A stretch of 64,000 bases of DNA from Desulfosporosinus nitroreducens (GTDB taxonomy: Bacteria; Bacillota; Desulfitobacteriia; Desulfitobacteriales; Desulfitobacteriaceae). The notes beneath the pieces are model-generated. The model searched no databases. It saw nothing but the letters and a program-made list of their open reading frames with translations, and had not been told where the DNA came from. The DNA is taken from NCBI RefSeq assembly GCF_023897015.1, contig NZ_JAMHFY010000023.1, forward strand, positions 1-64,000, in the 5' to 3' direction. This document shows, in pieces, positions 54,591 through 63,167 of this stretch (position 1 is its first letter; each line of letters begins with the position of its first letter). The translations under genes were made by a program, and so were the position numbers.

Positions 54591-56084
54591 TTACTTAAGT
54601 AGCTCAAGCAATTTTTCGAGCACCTCTTTTAAATCACCCGAACTTTCAATGGAACAACCATCGACGAAGCAACGAGTTCTGCTTGTTTCAGCGACCTCTT
54701 CCACTTGCGCACCCTTGGTTATATCCTCTAGTTGCCGTACACCATAGCCGACTTTTCGAATATTAATCAAGTTCATGGGGGTGACATTATCAGAGGTATA
54801 CCCGCCGCCTGCCGTACCGGAACCCAAGGTTAAAGCCGGGAAGAGATTGGTTGTCGCCCCTATACCCCCTAATGACGCCGGCGTATTCACCAGTACTCTG
54901 GATACAGGTTTTTTTAGGGCAAATTCCCGGATCACATTCTCATTCTTCGAGTGAATGACCAAGGTATGTCCTCGACCTTCATTTATAAGCAATTCTATGC
55001 ATTTTTCGCAAGCATTCATCCAGTCCTTTTCAACGTAAAAGGCCAGAACCGGGCAAAGTTTTTCCCTTGAATACGGATTGCTGGAGGAGACATATTTTTG
55101 TTCTGAAATCAATACTACCGTATCCTCGGGGACACATATGCCGCTATGCCGCGCCAACTCTAACGCCGTTTTTCCGACAATTTCTGTATTTAAACTGCCA
55201 TCAGGACGGAAAAATAACTTACTGAGCTGAACTGATTCCTGCTCTGACATGAAATGAGCTCCCTTTTTCCTGAGCTCTTGCCTTACTTCATCAGCGATAC
55301 AGCCCTCAGCAACAATGGATTGTTCCGAGGCTGAGACAATTCCGTTATCGAAGGTTCTGCTGACAATGATATCTGCTACGGACTTTTTAATGTCAGCAGA
55401 ACGCTCAATAAAGGCGGGTCCATTCCCCGGGCCACCATAAATAGTCGGTTTTCCAGATGTATACGCCGCCTTGACCATCTTGGGCACGCCCGTAATCAGA
55501 ATAAGAGATGTATCTTTATGGTTCATCAAGGCAACCGTACCGTCCACGGCCAGCGTTCGCAAATAACCGATGGCACCGCTTGGCAATCCACTTTCTTCTG
55601 CAGCCTGTATTAATATATCAAGTACCTTGGTGATTGTTTTTTTGGCCTTAGGATGAGGAGAAAAAACAATCGCATTACCAGACTTAATGGCAATCAGCGC
55701 TTTATATATAGTAGTTGATACAGGGTTGGTTGAAGGTGGCAACGCAACAATCACTCCAACAGGCACGCCAATATCCATGGTCTTGTTTTCTTTGTCTTCA
55801 TTGATAATGCCGACAACTTTCATGTCCTTGATTTTCTTAAAGAGAAAATCACTCGCAAAAATATTCTTGACAAGCTTGTCCTGCCATTTACCAAATCCTG
55901 TTTCTTCCTGGGACATCACTGCAAGTTCTCTAGCATGTTTATAGGCTGCTTCAGCCATATTCCCGACGATTTTATCCAGTTTTTCTTGTGGAAAAGCCGC
56001 TAGCTCCTTTTGCGCCTCTCGGGCATTTTCCACAAGAATTCGAGCCTCTTGGACGGAGAGCAAATCATTGTCAACTCTACTCAT
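54591..56084 (-). CDS. Aldehyde dehydrogenase paralogue with catalytic Cys replaced by Ser
   Basis: 497-residue close homologue of the dehydrogenase at 40512-41996. The active-site motif is FDNGIVSASEQS, with Ser251 (codon at 55332-55334) exactly where the other enzyme has Cys251. GGPGNGPAFIE also differs from GPGNVPAYIE. Loss of the nucleophile should abolish CoA-acylating activity unless Ser can substitute. N- and C-terminal helices (DNDLLSVQEARILV; SGDLKEVLEKLLELLK) keep the targeting-peptide look, so a structural or substrate-binding role is plausible. Confidence 0.92.
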   Translation of the reverse strand: MSRVDNDLLSVQEARILVENAREAQKELAAFPQEKLDKIVGNMAEAAYKHARELAVMSQEETGFGKWQDKLVKNIFASDFLFKKIKDMKVVGIINEDKENKTMDIGVPVGVIVALPPSTNPVSTTIYKALIAIKSGNAIVFSPHPKAKKTITKVLDILIQAAEESGLPSGAIGYLRTLAVDGTVALMNHKDTSLILITGVPKMVKAAYTSGKPTIYGGPGNGPAFIERSADIKKSVADIIVSRTFDNGIVSASEQSIVAEGCIADEVRQELRKKGAHFMSEQESVQLSKLFFRPDGSLNTEIVGKTALELARHSGICVPEDTVVLISEQKYVSSSNPYSREKLCPVLAFYVEKDWMNACEKCIELLINEGRGHTLVIHSKNENVIREFALKKPVSRVLVNTPASLGGIGATTNLFPALTLGSGTAGGGYTSDNVTPMNLINIRKVGYGVRQLEDITKGAQVEEVAETSRTRCFVDGCSIESSGDLKEVLEKLLELLK

Positions 56085-56139
56085 ATTCAGTTGCTCCCCC
56101 CTTTCCCTCGCAGAATCAATGGTTTTACAAATGCGTTAT

Positions 56140-56430
56140 TTACCAGTCGATAACGTATTTGGCGACAATCTTTTCTACCTCCGCATGCGGCCTGGCAATC
56201 ACAAGGGAGCTATAGATCTGGCCCACTTTGCCCGCTTCTTTAACGCCGGCATCTACCGCCGCTTTCACCGCGCCCACGTCCCCACGGACCACGACTGAAA
56301 CCAAACCGGAAGCCACGTTTTCATACCCAACCAATTCTACATCCGCAGCCTTGCACATGGCATCCGCTGCTTCCAGCACCGAAACCAGGCTATACGTTTC
56401 TATGAACCCTAAAGCACTATTGTTGTCCAC
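56140..56430 (-). CDS. BMC-H shell protein 2
   Basis: 96 residues: [65 protein letters not shown] lies 5 bases before the GTG at 56430; the longer frame to 56448 has no ribosome site. Adjacent to the shell gene at 56458 on the same strand. Confidence 0.93.
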   Translation of the reverse strand: MDNNSALGFIETYSLVSVLEAADAMCKAADVELVGYENVASGLVSVVVRGDVGAVKAAVDAGVKEAGKVGQIYSSLVIARPHAEVEKIVAKYVIDW

Positions 56431-56457
56431 GCGGACTCCCCTTTCCAAATCAATGTT

Positions 56458-56757
56458 TCATTCCGCATCAATGTCATGACTCGAAACAATCTTGCCTACT
56501 CGGCTGATGGGACGCGGCATAACGTGGAAGGCTGTCAACTCTCCAATGGCTGCTGCGGCTGCTGCACCGTTTTCTACAGCCGACCTCACTGCTGCTACAT
56601 CCCCTTTAACCATGACCGTGACAAGTCCGGAACCCATGTTTTCATACGAAACAAGAACAACGTCAGCCGTTTTACACATGACATCTGCCGCTTGAATTGC
56701 CGGAACCATGCCTCTTGTTTCAATAAGACCTAATGCCTCTTCTCCAGAGTATTTCAT
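56458..56757 (-). CDS. BMC-H shell protein 1 (first gene of the operon)
   Basis: 99 residues: [69 protein letters not shown] precedes the ATG. It heads the minus-strand operon that runs without clear terminators to 39557. Pore motif GSGL versus ASGL and GGAL in the other two BMC-H proteins. Confidence 0.94.
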   Translation of the reverse strand: MKYSGEEALGLIETRGMVPAIQAADVMCKTADVVLVSYENMGSGLVTVMVKGDVAAVRSAVENGAAAAAAIGELTAFHVMPRPISRVGKIVSSHDIDAE

Positions 56758-56888
56758 TGAAACAACCCCTCTTCTTCTTTCTATTAAATTTAAACTTCTT
56801 AGGATTGTCAGTTTTACTTTTTAACTAAACCGATAATTTGTACTTTAATAGTATCGCATGCAGAAAATTTTTTTTTGAAGAATGAATA

Positions 56889-56933
56889 TGTATAATTAGC
56901 ATTATTGTATCCAGCAATATTTGGTTATTGTAT
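56889..56933 (-). promoter_or_regulatory. Candidate BMC operon promoter and direct-repeat operator
   Basis: On the minus strand TTGCTG (56912-56917) and TATACA (56889-56894) are 17 bases apart, weak -35/-10 boxes. ATACAATAA occurs twice on the same strand (56902-56910, 56925-56933), 23 bases start to start, one copy in the promoter spacer. The core ATACAA(C/T)A also occurs twice near the kinase gene at 39424-39458. Confidence 0.35.
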
Positions 56934-57013
56934 TAAAGTGATTTTTTTGCACAATCGATACCTTAGTTCAAAATTCACTTATCCGAAATTCATTTGTCCA
57001 AGCATTGATTTTG

Positions 57014-57053
57014 TTAGGATTATTTGCTAAAGTAAATTAACAAATAATCCTAA
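57014..57053. promoter_or_regulatory. Perfect 13-bp inverted repeat in the choline kinase leader
   Basis: TTAGGATTATTTG and CAAATAATCCTAA flank a 14-base spacer, 32 bases before the choline kinase ATG. No U-run follows. It could be an operator or a leader hairpin. Confidence 0.65.
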
Positions 57054-57084
57054 AATACAAGTTAATAACTTGGTGGAGATATTT

Positions 57085-57999
57085 ATGAGAATGGAAGAAT
57101 TAGTCCAAGAAAAACTGCGCCATGCTTTTCATGATGAAAGCATTGTCTTTGATAAATCCCGCTTTGCCGGCGGACTTACCAATTACAACTACATCATGAA
57201 CATTAAGGGTATTGAATATGTCATCAGGCAACCCGGCGGCATGACGGAACAGATTATTGATCGAAAAATAGAGAGAGTCAATAATAATATTGCCTCTGAG
57301 TTAGGCGTGAACTCCGATTGCATTTACTTTGATGAATACAGCGGAATCAAAATAAGCATAAACATAAAAAATAGCCAAAACTTGGCTCAAGCTGATCCTG
57401 GCTCACCCAAAAACCTGGATTCCGTTTCGATTATAATGAAGAGAATCCACTCATATCCCAAGGGTTTTTTGAACCGCTTCGATTGGCAAGCAGAGCTTTC
57501 CAAATACGAACTGATTATCCAACAATTGCACGGCGACCTTTTCTTTGATTACACAACTCTACGAGACCAGTTAGTCACTTTCGTCCAAAAAAATATCAAA
57601 AATACAATTTTGGTGCCCTGTCACAATGACACAGTACCTGAAAACTTTATCACTGATGATACTGGCAAAACATATCTTATAGACTGGGAATATTCTGGCA
57701 TGAATGATCCCTGTTGGGATGTGGCTGCCTACATCCTGGAATCCAAACTATCTTCCGAAGCTATTCACCATTTAATTCAGAACTACTTCGGACAGCCACT
57801 GACTCCTATGGAAGAGTTGAAAATAAAATGCTTTATGATGGCTCAAGATTTACTCTGGACTGCCTGGGCTTTAATTAGACACTACAACGGGGATGATTTT
57901 CTTGAGTATTGCTTGTTTAGGTATGAACGTTTCCGAAAGAATATCAAAGCAATGACCAAATCCCCCCATTGTTCCATTGCCAGCATGGTTACGAGTTGA
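57085..57999 (+). CDS. Choline kinase-like phosphotransferase (LicA family)
   Basis: 304 residues. Gly-rich loop GGLTNYNY, Brenner motif CHNDTVPENFI with catalytic Asp, and metal-binding DWEYSGMNDPCWDVA match LicA/choline-ethanolamine kinases. It should phosphorylate choline (or ethanolamine). GGTGGAG 6 bases before the ATG at 57085 fixes the start; the frame is open from 57070. It is divergent from the choline-degrading operon, so an anabolic and a catabolic choline route start from the same region. Confidence 0.88.
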   Translation: MRMEELVQEKLRHAFHDESIVFDKSRFAGGLTNYNYIMNIKGIEYVIRQPGGMTEQIIDRKIERVNNNIASELGVNSDCIYFDEYSGIKISINIKNSQNLAQADPGSPKNLDSVSIIMKRIHSYPKGFLNRFDWQAELSKYELIIQQLHGDLFFDYTTLRDQLVTFVQKNIKNTILVPCHNDTVPENFITDDTGKTYLIDWEYSGMNDPCWDVAAYILESKLSSEAIHHLIQNYFGQPLTPMEELKIKCFMMAQDLLWTAWALIRHYNGDDFLEYCLFRYERFRKNIKAMTKSPHCSIASMVTS

Positions 58000-58046
58000 A
58001 CACCTCAACAAAAGAAGTGCCAATCGACAAATGAAATGAATCATAA

Positions 58047-58084
58047 TTTAAGCCCCGCCTTCACTAAAAGAGGCGGGGCTTAAA
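58047..58084. terminator. Bidirectional terminator choline kinase / sensor kinase
   Basis: TTTAAGCCCCGCCT pairs with AGGCGGGGCTTAAA around TCACTAAAAG, between convergent genes. Confidence 0.88.
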
Positions 58085-58138
58085 TTACGTATATGAATTT
58101 GCGATTTCCCTAGCAAGCAGAAGTACAAACAGCCAATT

Positions 58139-59521
58139 TTACTGTTCCCCCAAATCGAAATTAACATTAAATGTGGAACCTTTAGGACTGGTTTCAACGA
58201 TTATCCTTCCGTTGTGACGTGAAACTATACCGTAACATACGGCTAATCCTAAGCCAGTGCCTTGTTCCTTCGTTGTAAAGAATGGTGTACCTAGCTTTTC
58301 TAGCAGAGACTGTTCAATTCCAGTACCTTGATCCGCTACGACTAAGACTACCTCGCATTTAGTACAAAACGTTCTTATTTTTAGCTGTCCGCCACTAGAC
58401 ATTGCTTCGAATCCATTACGAACAAGATTTAAAATCAGTTGGCGTATTTCTTGTATATCAAGTTGTAAATCCGGTACATTATTAAGCTCAATAGCTAATA
58501 ATTTATCGTTGGTTTGGGCGTCTGCTTGGACGAGCGGCAATGTAGAGGTGACTACGTCATTAATGTTGTACCACTCATACATAGTTGGTTTGTTTTTACT
58601 AATAGATAGAAACTCCGAAAGAATAGAATTTGCACGGTCTAGTTCTTCTATCATGAGGTTAAAATATTCCTTATCCTTTGAGTCTTGTTTGTTCAGAAGC
58701 AATTGCAAAAACCCTTTTACTGTGGTCATAGGATTTCGCACCTCATGACTAATGCTAGCCGCCATTTCGCCGATTAAATTCAACCTGTCAAGCCGCACCA
58801 TCTCTATCTCAGTTCGTTTACGTTCAATGATTTCCTTGGTAAGTAAATTATTTGCAGCTTGTAATTCCTCAGTTCGCTCCATAACTAAATGCTCTAAATA
58901 ATACTTATGCCGCAAATTCTGTTGCTTAAATTTATAGAGTACTGTTGATAGAAAATATGATATTACAACTAATAAAAATACGTCCATATAATACCCGAAG
59001 CTCATATACGGATCTTCTTGACTAACCGTTAGTGAAATCATAAAAGTAAGGCAGGATAATCCATACAAAAATGCCAAAACCCTCGATTTAAAATTTACCA
59101 TTACGGCAACTGAAAAGCATGCAATAACATAAACATTACTTGGCCTATTGATCTCTTGACTAATCCATCCAGATATTATAGCTGAATAGTTTAGTGCAAA
59201 AAAGGCAAAAAGAATTGCAAATACTTTATGAAATAAAGTTATCTCATTTGCAGAGTGGAGTATAACTCTGTAGGAAACCAAAATAAACATGAGTGTAACC
59301 AAAGCTAAAACAACATGAGTATGAAACACATAATAATATGCTTCATTAATTGCCCAGAGGCCCTTTGCTCTGTTATTACAGTCAATAAAAAGAAAAATAA
59401 AGTTTATCGAGAATAAAATAAGAGCAAATTTCCTGGTTTGATTATAATTGTCGTAACTCATAATCCCATCAATAGCGTTTTCCTCATTCTCAGAAATTGG
59501 TTGCGATTGAAACAATCCCAT
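58139..59521 (-). CDS. Membrane sensor histidine kinase (sporulation-kinase-like)
   Basis: 460 residues with six to seven N-terminal helices (about 35-220) and a short coiled coil, then HisKA (MAASISHEVRNPMTTVKGFL) and HATPase (RQLILNLVRNGFEAMSSGG, VADQGTGI, TTKEQGTGLGLAVCYG). The short N-to-C layout, without PAS domains, resembles KinB-like kinases. No response regulator is adjacent. AGGGG 8 bases before the ATG at 59521 fixes the start. Confidence 0.88.
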   Translation of the reverse strand: MGLFQSQPISENEENAIDGIMSYDNYNQTRKFALILFSINFIFLFIDCNNRAKGLWAINEAYYYVFHTHVVLALVTLMFILVSYRVILHSANEITLFHKVFAILFAFFALNYSAIISGWISQEINRPSNVYVIACFSVAVMVNFKSRVLAFLYGLSCLTFMISLTVSQEDPYMSFGYYMDVFLLVVISYFLSTVLYKFKQQNLRHKYYLEHLVMERTEELQAANNLLTKEIIERKRTEIEMVRLDRLNLIGEMAASISHEVRNPMTTVKGFLQLLLNKQDSKDKEYFNLMIEELDRANSILSEFLSISKNKPTMYEWYNINDVVTSTLPLVQADAQTNDKLLAIELNNVPDLQLDIQEIRQLILNLVRNGFEAMSSGGQLKIRTFCTKCEVVLVVADQGTGIEQSLLEKLGTPFFTTKEQGTGLGLAVCYGIVSRHNGRIIVETSPKGSTFNVNFDLGEQ

Positions 59522-59539
59522 GCTGTAACCCCTATCCAA

Positions 59540-60038
59540 CTATTTTTGATCAAATATTCAATGCTGATTACCATAAGCCCTGGCTTACCGTTTTCATAAG
59601 TAATAAAAAAACAAAACTGTATAATTAATGTAAAATTCTATAAGTTTTTAACACTTTCCTGCTTGATTCGGTAAATTTTAGATCGTTTCGTCCCAATTCA
59701 AAATTATTTACGTCAGAGTGAATCTTAAAGCGGGGTTCATAATACGCTCATCAAAACTTAATTGCATATACTACTAACAATCAATATTATGTACCAAAAC
59801 CCAGGCAAATTGCCTGGGTTGTATTGGTCTTAAATTTGTCACCAAATTGTAAAATTATAAAGGCCACACTGTATGTAGTGAGGGAATCACCTGCGGAATA
59901 CATTCAGTTGGTGGTCCCCCTAAAAATCTAGTCCACAGTCGTATAACGTATTGAGGAAGATTGGTCAAAAAATGAAGAACAGGTGAATCCTCAATTGCTG
60001 TTAGTATCTGTTTAAAGTGAACTAAAGGGGGATACAAC
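59540..60038. other. 500-bp gap between sensor kinase and zinc-ribbon gene
   Basis: Non-coding on inspection. It has an intrinsic-type hairpin AACCCAGGCAA/TTGCCTGGGTT at 59798-59820 and an AT-rich promoter-like stretch around 59836-59861 (TTGTCA, TATAAA). A 60-codon minus frame at 59855-60037 has no ribosome site or family signal. Confidence 0.5.
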
Positions 60039-61685
60039 GTGAAGTGTACTTGTGACCATGAAGTTGGACCTTACCACTATTGCCCTAACTGCGGGAGACC
60101 TGTCCGAATGGACACTACACTCTCAACATTAGAAGATGAAGAGGTTACTGAACAGTTGCCTGAAGACGAAAACTGTAAGGTTGCGGAAATTGCGGTAAGT
60201 GCCCAAATAAGTTCTAGAAAACCGAAAGAAATCAAGGTTGTCCTTTTCTCAATCTTAGCTGTTCTCCTAGTCGCATCGGGATGGAGCTACTGGTTTAAGT
60301 CAGTCTATCAACCTAATCAAAGCTTAGCCATGGCTACAACGCTATTAAATATTGAACAAAAACCCGAAGCCGATGAAGCTTTTCGCGCCTTCATCTCCAA
60401 GTACCCAGAGCACGCCAAAGTTGCCTTCGCATATGGAAAGCTGTTTGAGCTTAATTTTAGTGACGAGACTAGGTCAGGTGATATTTTAAAAATATTACAG
60501 GAGAAATATCCTGCATCAGAAGAGTATGCCAATTGCTTAGCCAAATCAGCTGCCCGAGAGATCAACACTTTCAAACCTCTTTACGATTACTACTATAATA
60601 CTGGGTACGGAAAAGACAAATATTACTTAGGTGCTAAAAATCTCCTTAACGAACTTAATCGGCTTGGTGATTCAAGCGCCTTTATTTCTGCGGGTGGCCA
60701 TGATCTTATTGCCAAACTAAATGAAATTGTTCATCCTGCTTTCGGAGCTATCGAGTTTGAGCTTGCCTTAAGCGACTACATCAACATCGAATCCGTAACA
60801 TCCGCTGACAAACCAAAGGTCACATTAACCAAAAGTGATGGTACTTTGGCTGAAGTTCAATACGACAAAGAGACCGGACTTGTTAGCTCGTATGATCTAG
60901 CTCCGGGAAACTACAAATTGGATATTAATATTATAAGAACCTTTGGAGCCCGCCGCGGCAGCTATTTTGGCGGGGAATCACTTACTATTATACCTGGGCG
61001 CAAATACAAAGACACTACATACCTGTTTCTGAAAAAGGAGTCTAGCTCAAGTTCTGATAATATAGATCGCCGATATTTGGTCCTAGACAACAATACTCAG
61101 AGCATTGTTGCTAAACAAATAGTTGCATCCTCGGATTCGCCTGTGCCAATTAAAGTTACTGGAGAGGTTTTGCCTAAGGGCTACAGCATTCCTGATAATG
61201 ATCATTATCTATTCGACTTAGATAATGATATGAAAAACGAGCTTATCGCTTATTACCTTAAAACGCGCTCACTCGCTATCTTACATTGGAATGGCAAAGC
61301 ATTTGAGGAGCAAGCTAAATTTCAAATTGGAAGCAACGATTCGAATCTTGACTTTTCGATGTTTCCAATAAGCATTAAATTATATAATCTTGAAGGAATT
61401 TCGTTCCCTGTCTTGGGACTAATAACTACAAGTGGTGAGAGCGAGAGTTATCCCGAATTAACCCTTTTAAATTGGAATGGCGAAGACGGATACAACATCA
61501 TTTGGGATGCTACGGCCGGAGACCGTGGGGATTGGCAAATATCTAAAAACGAGATCGTAATGAGTCAAGACAATTTCAATGTAAGAGCGCATGAAGATGC
61601 CAAAACTAGATTTACCCAAGAATACGAATATAATGGCACTGCCTTTGTTTTAGCCAACGCGTATTCATCTGCAACACCAAGGTAG
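60039..61685 (+). CDS. Zinc-ribbon, single-pass membrane protein
   Basis: 548 residues. The N-terminal zinc ribbon (CTCDHEVGPYHYCPNCGRPV, residues 2-22) is followed by an acidic linker, one helix (VVLFSILAVLLVASGWSYWF, about 67-87), then a long soluble part. That part begins with TPR-like helices (EADEAFRAFISKYPEHAKVA, about 110-180) and ends in a beta-rich domain from about residue 350. GTG start with AAAGGGGG. The zinc-ribbon plus TM layout occurs in many uncharacterised Firmicute proteins; the function is unknown. Confidence 0.82.
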   Translation: MKCTCDHEVGPYHYCPNCGRPVRMDTTLSTLEDEEVTEQLPEDENCKVAEIAVSAQISSRKPKEIKVVLFSILAVLLVASGWSYWFKSVYQPNQSLAMATTLLNIEQKPEADEAFRAFISKYPEHAKVAFAYGKLFELNFSDETRSGDILKILQEKYPASEEYANCLAKSAAREINTFKPLYDYYYNTGYGKDKYYLGAKNLLNELNRLGDSSAFISAGGHDLIAKLNEIVHPAFGAIEFELALSDYINIESVTSADKPKVTLTKSDGTLAEVQYDKETGLVSSYDLAPGNYKLDINIIRTFGARRGSYFGGESLTIIPGRKYKDTTYLFLKKESSSSSDNIDRRYLVLDNNTQSIVAKQIVASSDSPVPIKVTGEVLPKGYSIPDNDHYLFDLDNDMKNELIAYYLKTRSLAILHWNGKAFEEQAKFQIGSNDSNLDFSMFPISIKLYNLEGISFPVLGLITTSGESESYPELTLLNWNGEDGYNIIWDATAGDRGDWQISKNEIVMSQDNFNVRAHEDAKTRFTQEYEYNGTAFVLANAYSSATPR

Positions 61686-61758
61686 GCAACTGGACTGATT
61701 TCTAGATTTCGAATATTATGTGTTGCTAAGAGTGCCCTCTTAACCTTTTTTAAAAAAA

Positions 61759-61776
61759 ACAGCCCTTACGGACTGT
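61759..61776 (-). terminator. Terminator of the VOC gene
   Basis: Minus strand: ACAGTCC-GTAA-GGGCTGT followed by TTTTTTTTAAA, 13 bases after the gene end. Confidence 0.8.
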
Positions 61777-61788
61777 CTTATTCGGACC

Positions 61789-62247
61789 TTATAAACACTG
61801 CTTTACAAATTCAATAGGGAACATGGAACGCTTTGCTGTTTCTTCAACAGACATTCCTTGACTTAAAAAGCGCTTAACGACACTTTCCATGCTTTCAGCG
61901 ATCTCAATAATGTGCCTATCGGGGTCATAAAAGCGAAAGACTCTTTGCCCCCACTCATATTCCTTGATGTCGTGTATATACTCTAAACTGTTTATGTTCT
62001 TGATACGGGTGTTCCAACTGTCCAGATCTTCAACTTCAAAGTACAACTGGAAATTATTCGATTGCCTTAGTACACTATTTGGGTTGATGCCAATCAGCTC
62101 AGCGTATTTTTCTTGTATCGAAAAACCGGCCCCAAATGAAACATGTGTACCAAGATCAAGTTCTGCTTTCTGCCCGAGGACGTCTTCGTAGAACTTTTTC
62201 GATTCTTTAATATCATTTACAGCTAAAAGCGGACCTCCAAATTTCAT
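61789..62247 (-). CDS. VOC (glyoxalase/bleomycin-resistance) family protein
   Basis: 152 residues. VOC fold with FGGPLLAVNDIKESKKFYED, LYFEVEDLDSW and RVFRFYDPDRHIIEIAESME at the metal Glu end. The last 35 residues (VVKRFLSQGMSVEETAKRSM) form an added helical segment like a short HTH. GGAGG 8 bases before ATG 62247 fits better than the ATG at 62253, which is only 2 bases away. Substrate unknown. Confidence 0.85.
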   Translation of the reverse strand: MKFGGPLLAVNDIKESKKFYEDVLGQKAELDLGTHVSFGAGFSIQEKYAELIGINPNSVLRQSNNFQLYFEVEDLDSWNTRIKNINSLEYIHDIKEYEWGQRVFRFYDPDRHIIEIAESMESVVKRFLSQGMSVEETAKRSMFPIEFVKQCL

Positions 62248-62253
62248 ATGCAT

Positions 62254-62989
62254 TACCTCCCAAATAATTTGTTAAGAGTATAGCTTAAATTTTTAGTGTT
62301 TCAGTTATCTAAGCTCCCAGTTGCGTCCGGTATCAGCGTCGATGTATCTGAAACCACACCTTCTTTAGGAAATGAAACTGTATAGTTTGATATGTAAGAC
62401 TTTAATAGTCCATGGGTGAAATGTATAAATTGTACTGGGTACTTTTTAATATCGTACTTCTGTTTAGCTGGTTATTCGAATTCCTGAAATGATATATACC
62501 ATCTCCAAGTAGAACCTATATTACGATTTTTCTTTAGTATGGTACATATTGTATAAATCTGATTTTACCTATTATGACATAAAATCAAAGAGAAAGCTGT
62601 CGAAACCCGTTAAGCAAAACTTATTATTAATTCAAAGTGAAAATGATATCACCAATTGCCTTTCATCGACTCTTTCATCTATTTGCAAACGAGTATGAAC
62701 TTTATAAATTCTTATCTATTTAGTTTTCTTTTTACTGTTTAGTTTACTTTCATGTGGTCAGTATCAAGCAAAAAATCGTTAGGCCTCCCATAATGCTCGG
62801 GAGGCCTACTTTAATTATATCTTGCTATGTCATTTGCAAGTAAATCACAGGGTTCTTATATTCCTTATCGTATGCATAAAGATAATCCCCACCTTGAAAT
62901 TAGGCGAGGATTATTTTCCCTCTTATATATTTTTTAGAACCCCAAAAAGAAATTCTTTATATCCCTTATAGAATTGATTCAAATTAATT
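62254..62989. other. 735-bp gap without an identified gene
   Basis: It holds two terminator-like hairpins: TAGGCCTCCC/GGGAGGCCTA at 62780-62808, and ATAATCCCC with GAGGATTAT at 62882-62914 (a better fit to the minus strand). A GTTTCAG/CTGAAAC pair occurs near 62297-62355. No open frame with a ribosome site was seen. Confidence 0.5.
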
Positions 62990-63166
62990 CTACCAAATAA
63001 TTTCTTTCTTGGTGAGTACCCTCAGGATCACATTAATTACAATAAGGATTGCTCCCTGCACCTCAGGAGTGAGAATATCTTGCCCCGTAGCATTCAAGAC
63101 GATTACACCGCCGAGCATAAGACCGTTAGACCATAGTGTTTTTGATGTATACCATTTCTTTTGCAT
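62990..63166 (-). CDS. Small holin-like membrane protein downstream of the amidase
   Basis: 58 residues with one strong helix pair: SNGLMLGGVIVLNATGQDIL, EVQGAILIVINVILRVLTKK. AAAGGTGGAG 7 bases before ATG 63166 marks the start, one base after the amidase stop (TGATATG). Pairing of a cell-wall amidase and a short hydrophobic protein resembles phage or sporulation lysis modules, but is not proof of one. Confidence 0.78.
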   Translation of the reverse strand: MQKKWYTSKTLWSNGLMLGGVIVLNATGQDILTPEVQGAILIVINVILRVLTKKEIIW

Positions 63167-63167
63167 A

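Larger units (their letters stand above)
56758..57084. other. Divergent control region, BMC operon / choline kinase
   Basis: 327 bases, AT-rich. It holds the candidate BMC promoter with ATACAATAA repeats (minus) and the choline-kinase leader with a 13-base inverted repeat (plus), listed separately. No gene. Confidence 0.7.

Noticed and set aside
59855-60037. 60-codon minus-strand frame before the zinc-ribbon gene
   Set aside because: No ribosome site and no family signal; overlaps the presumed promoter and leader of the plus-strand gene.
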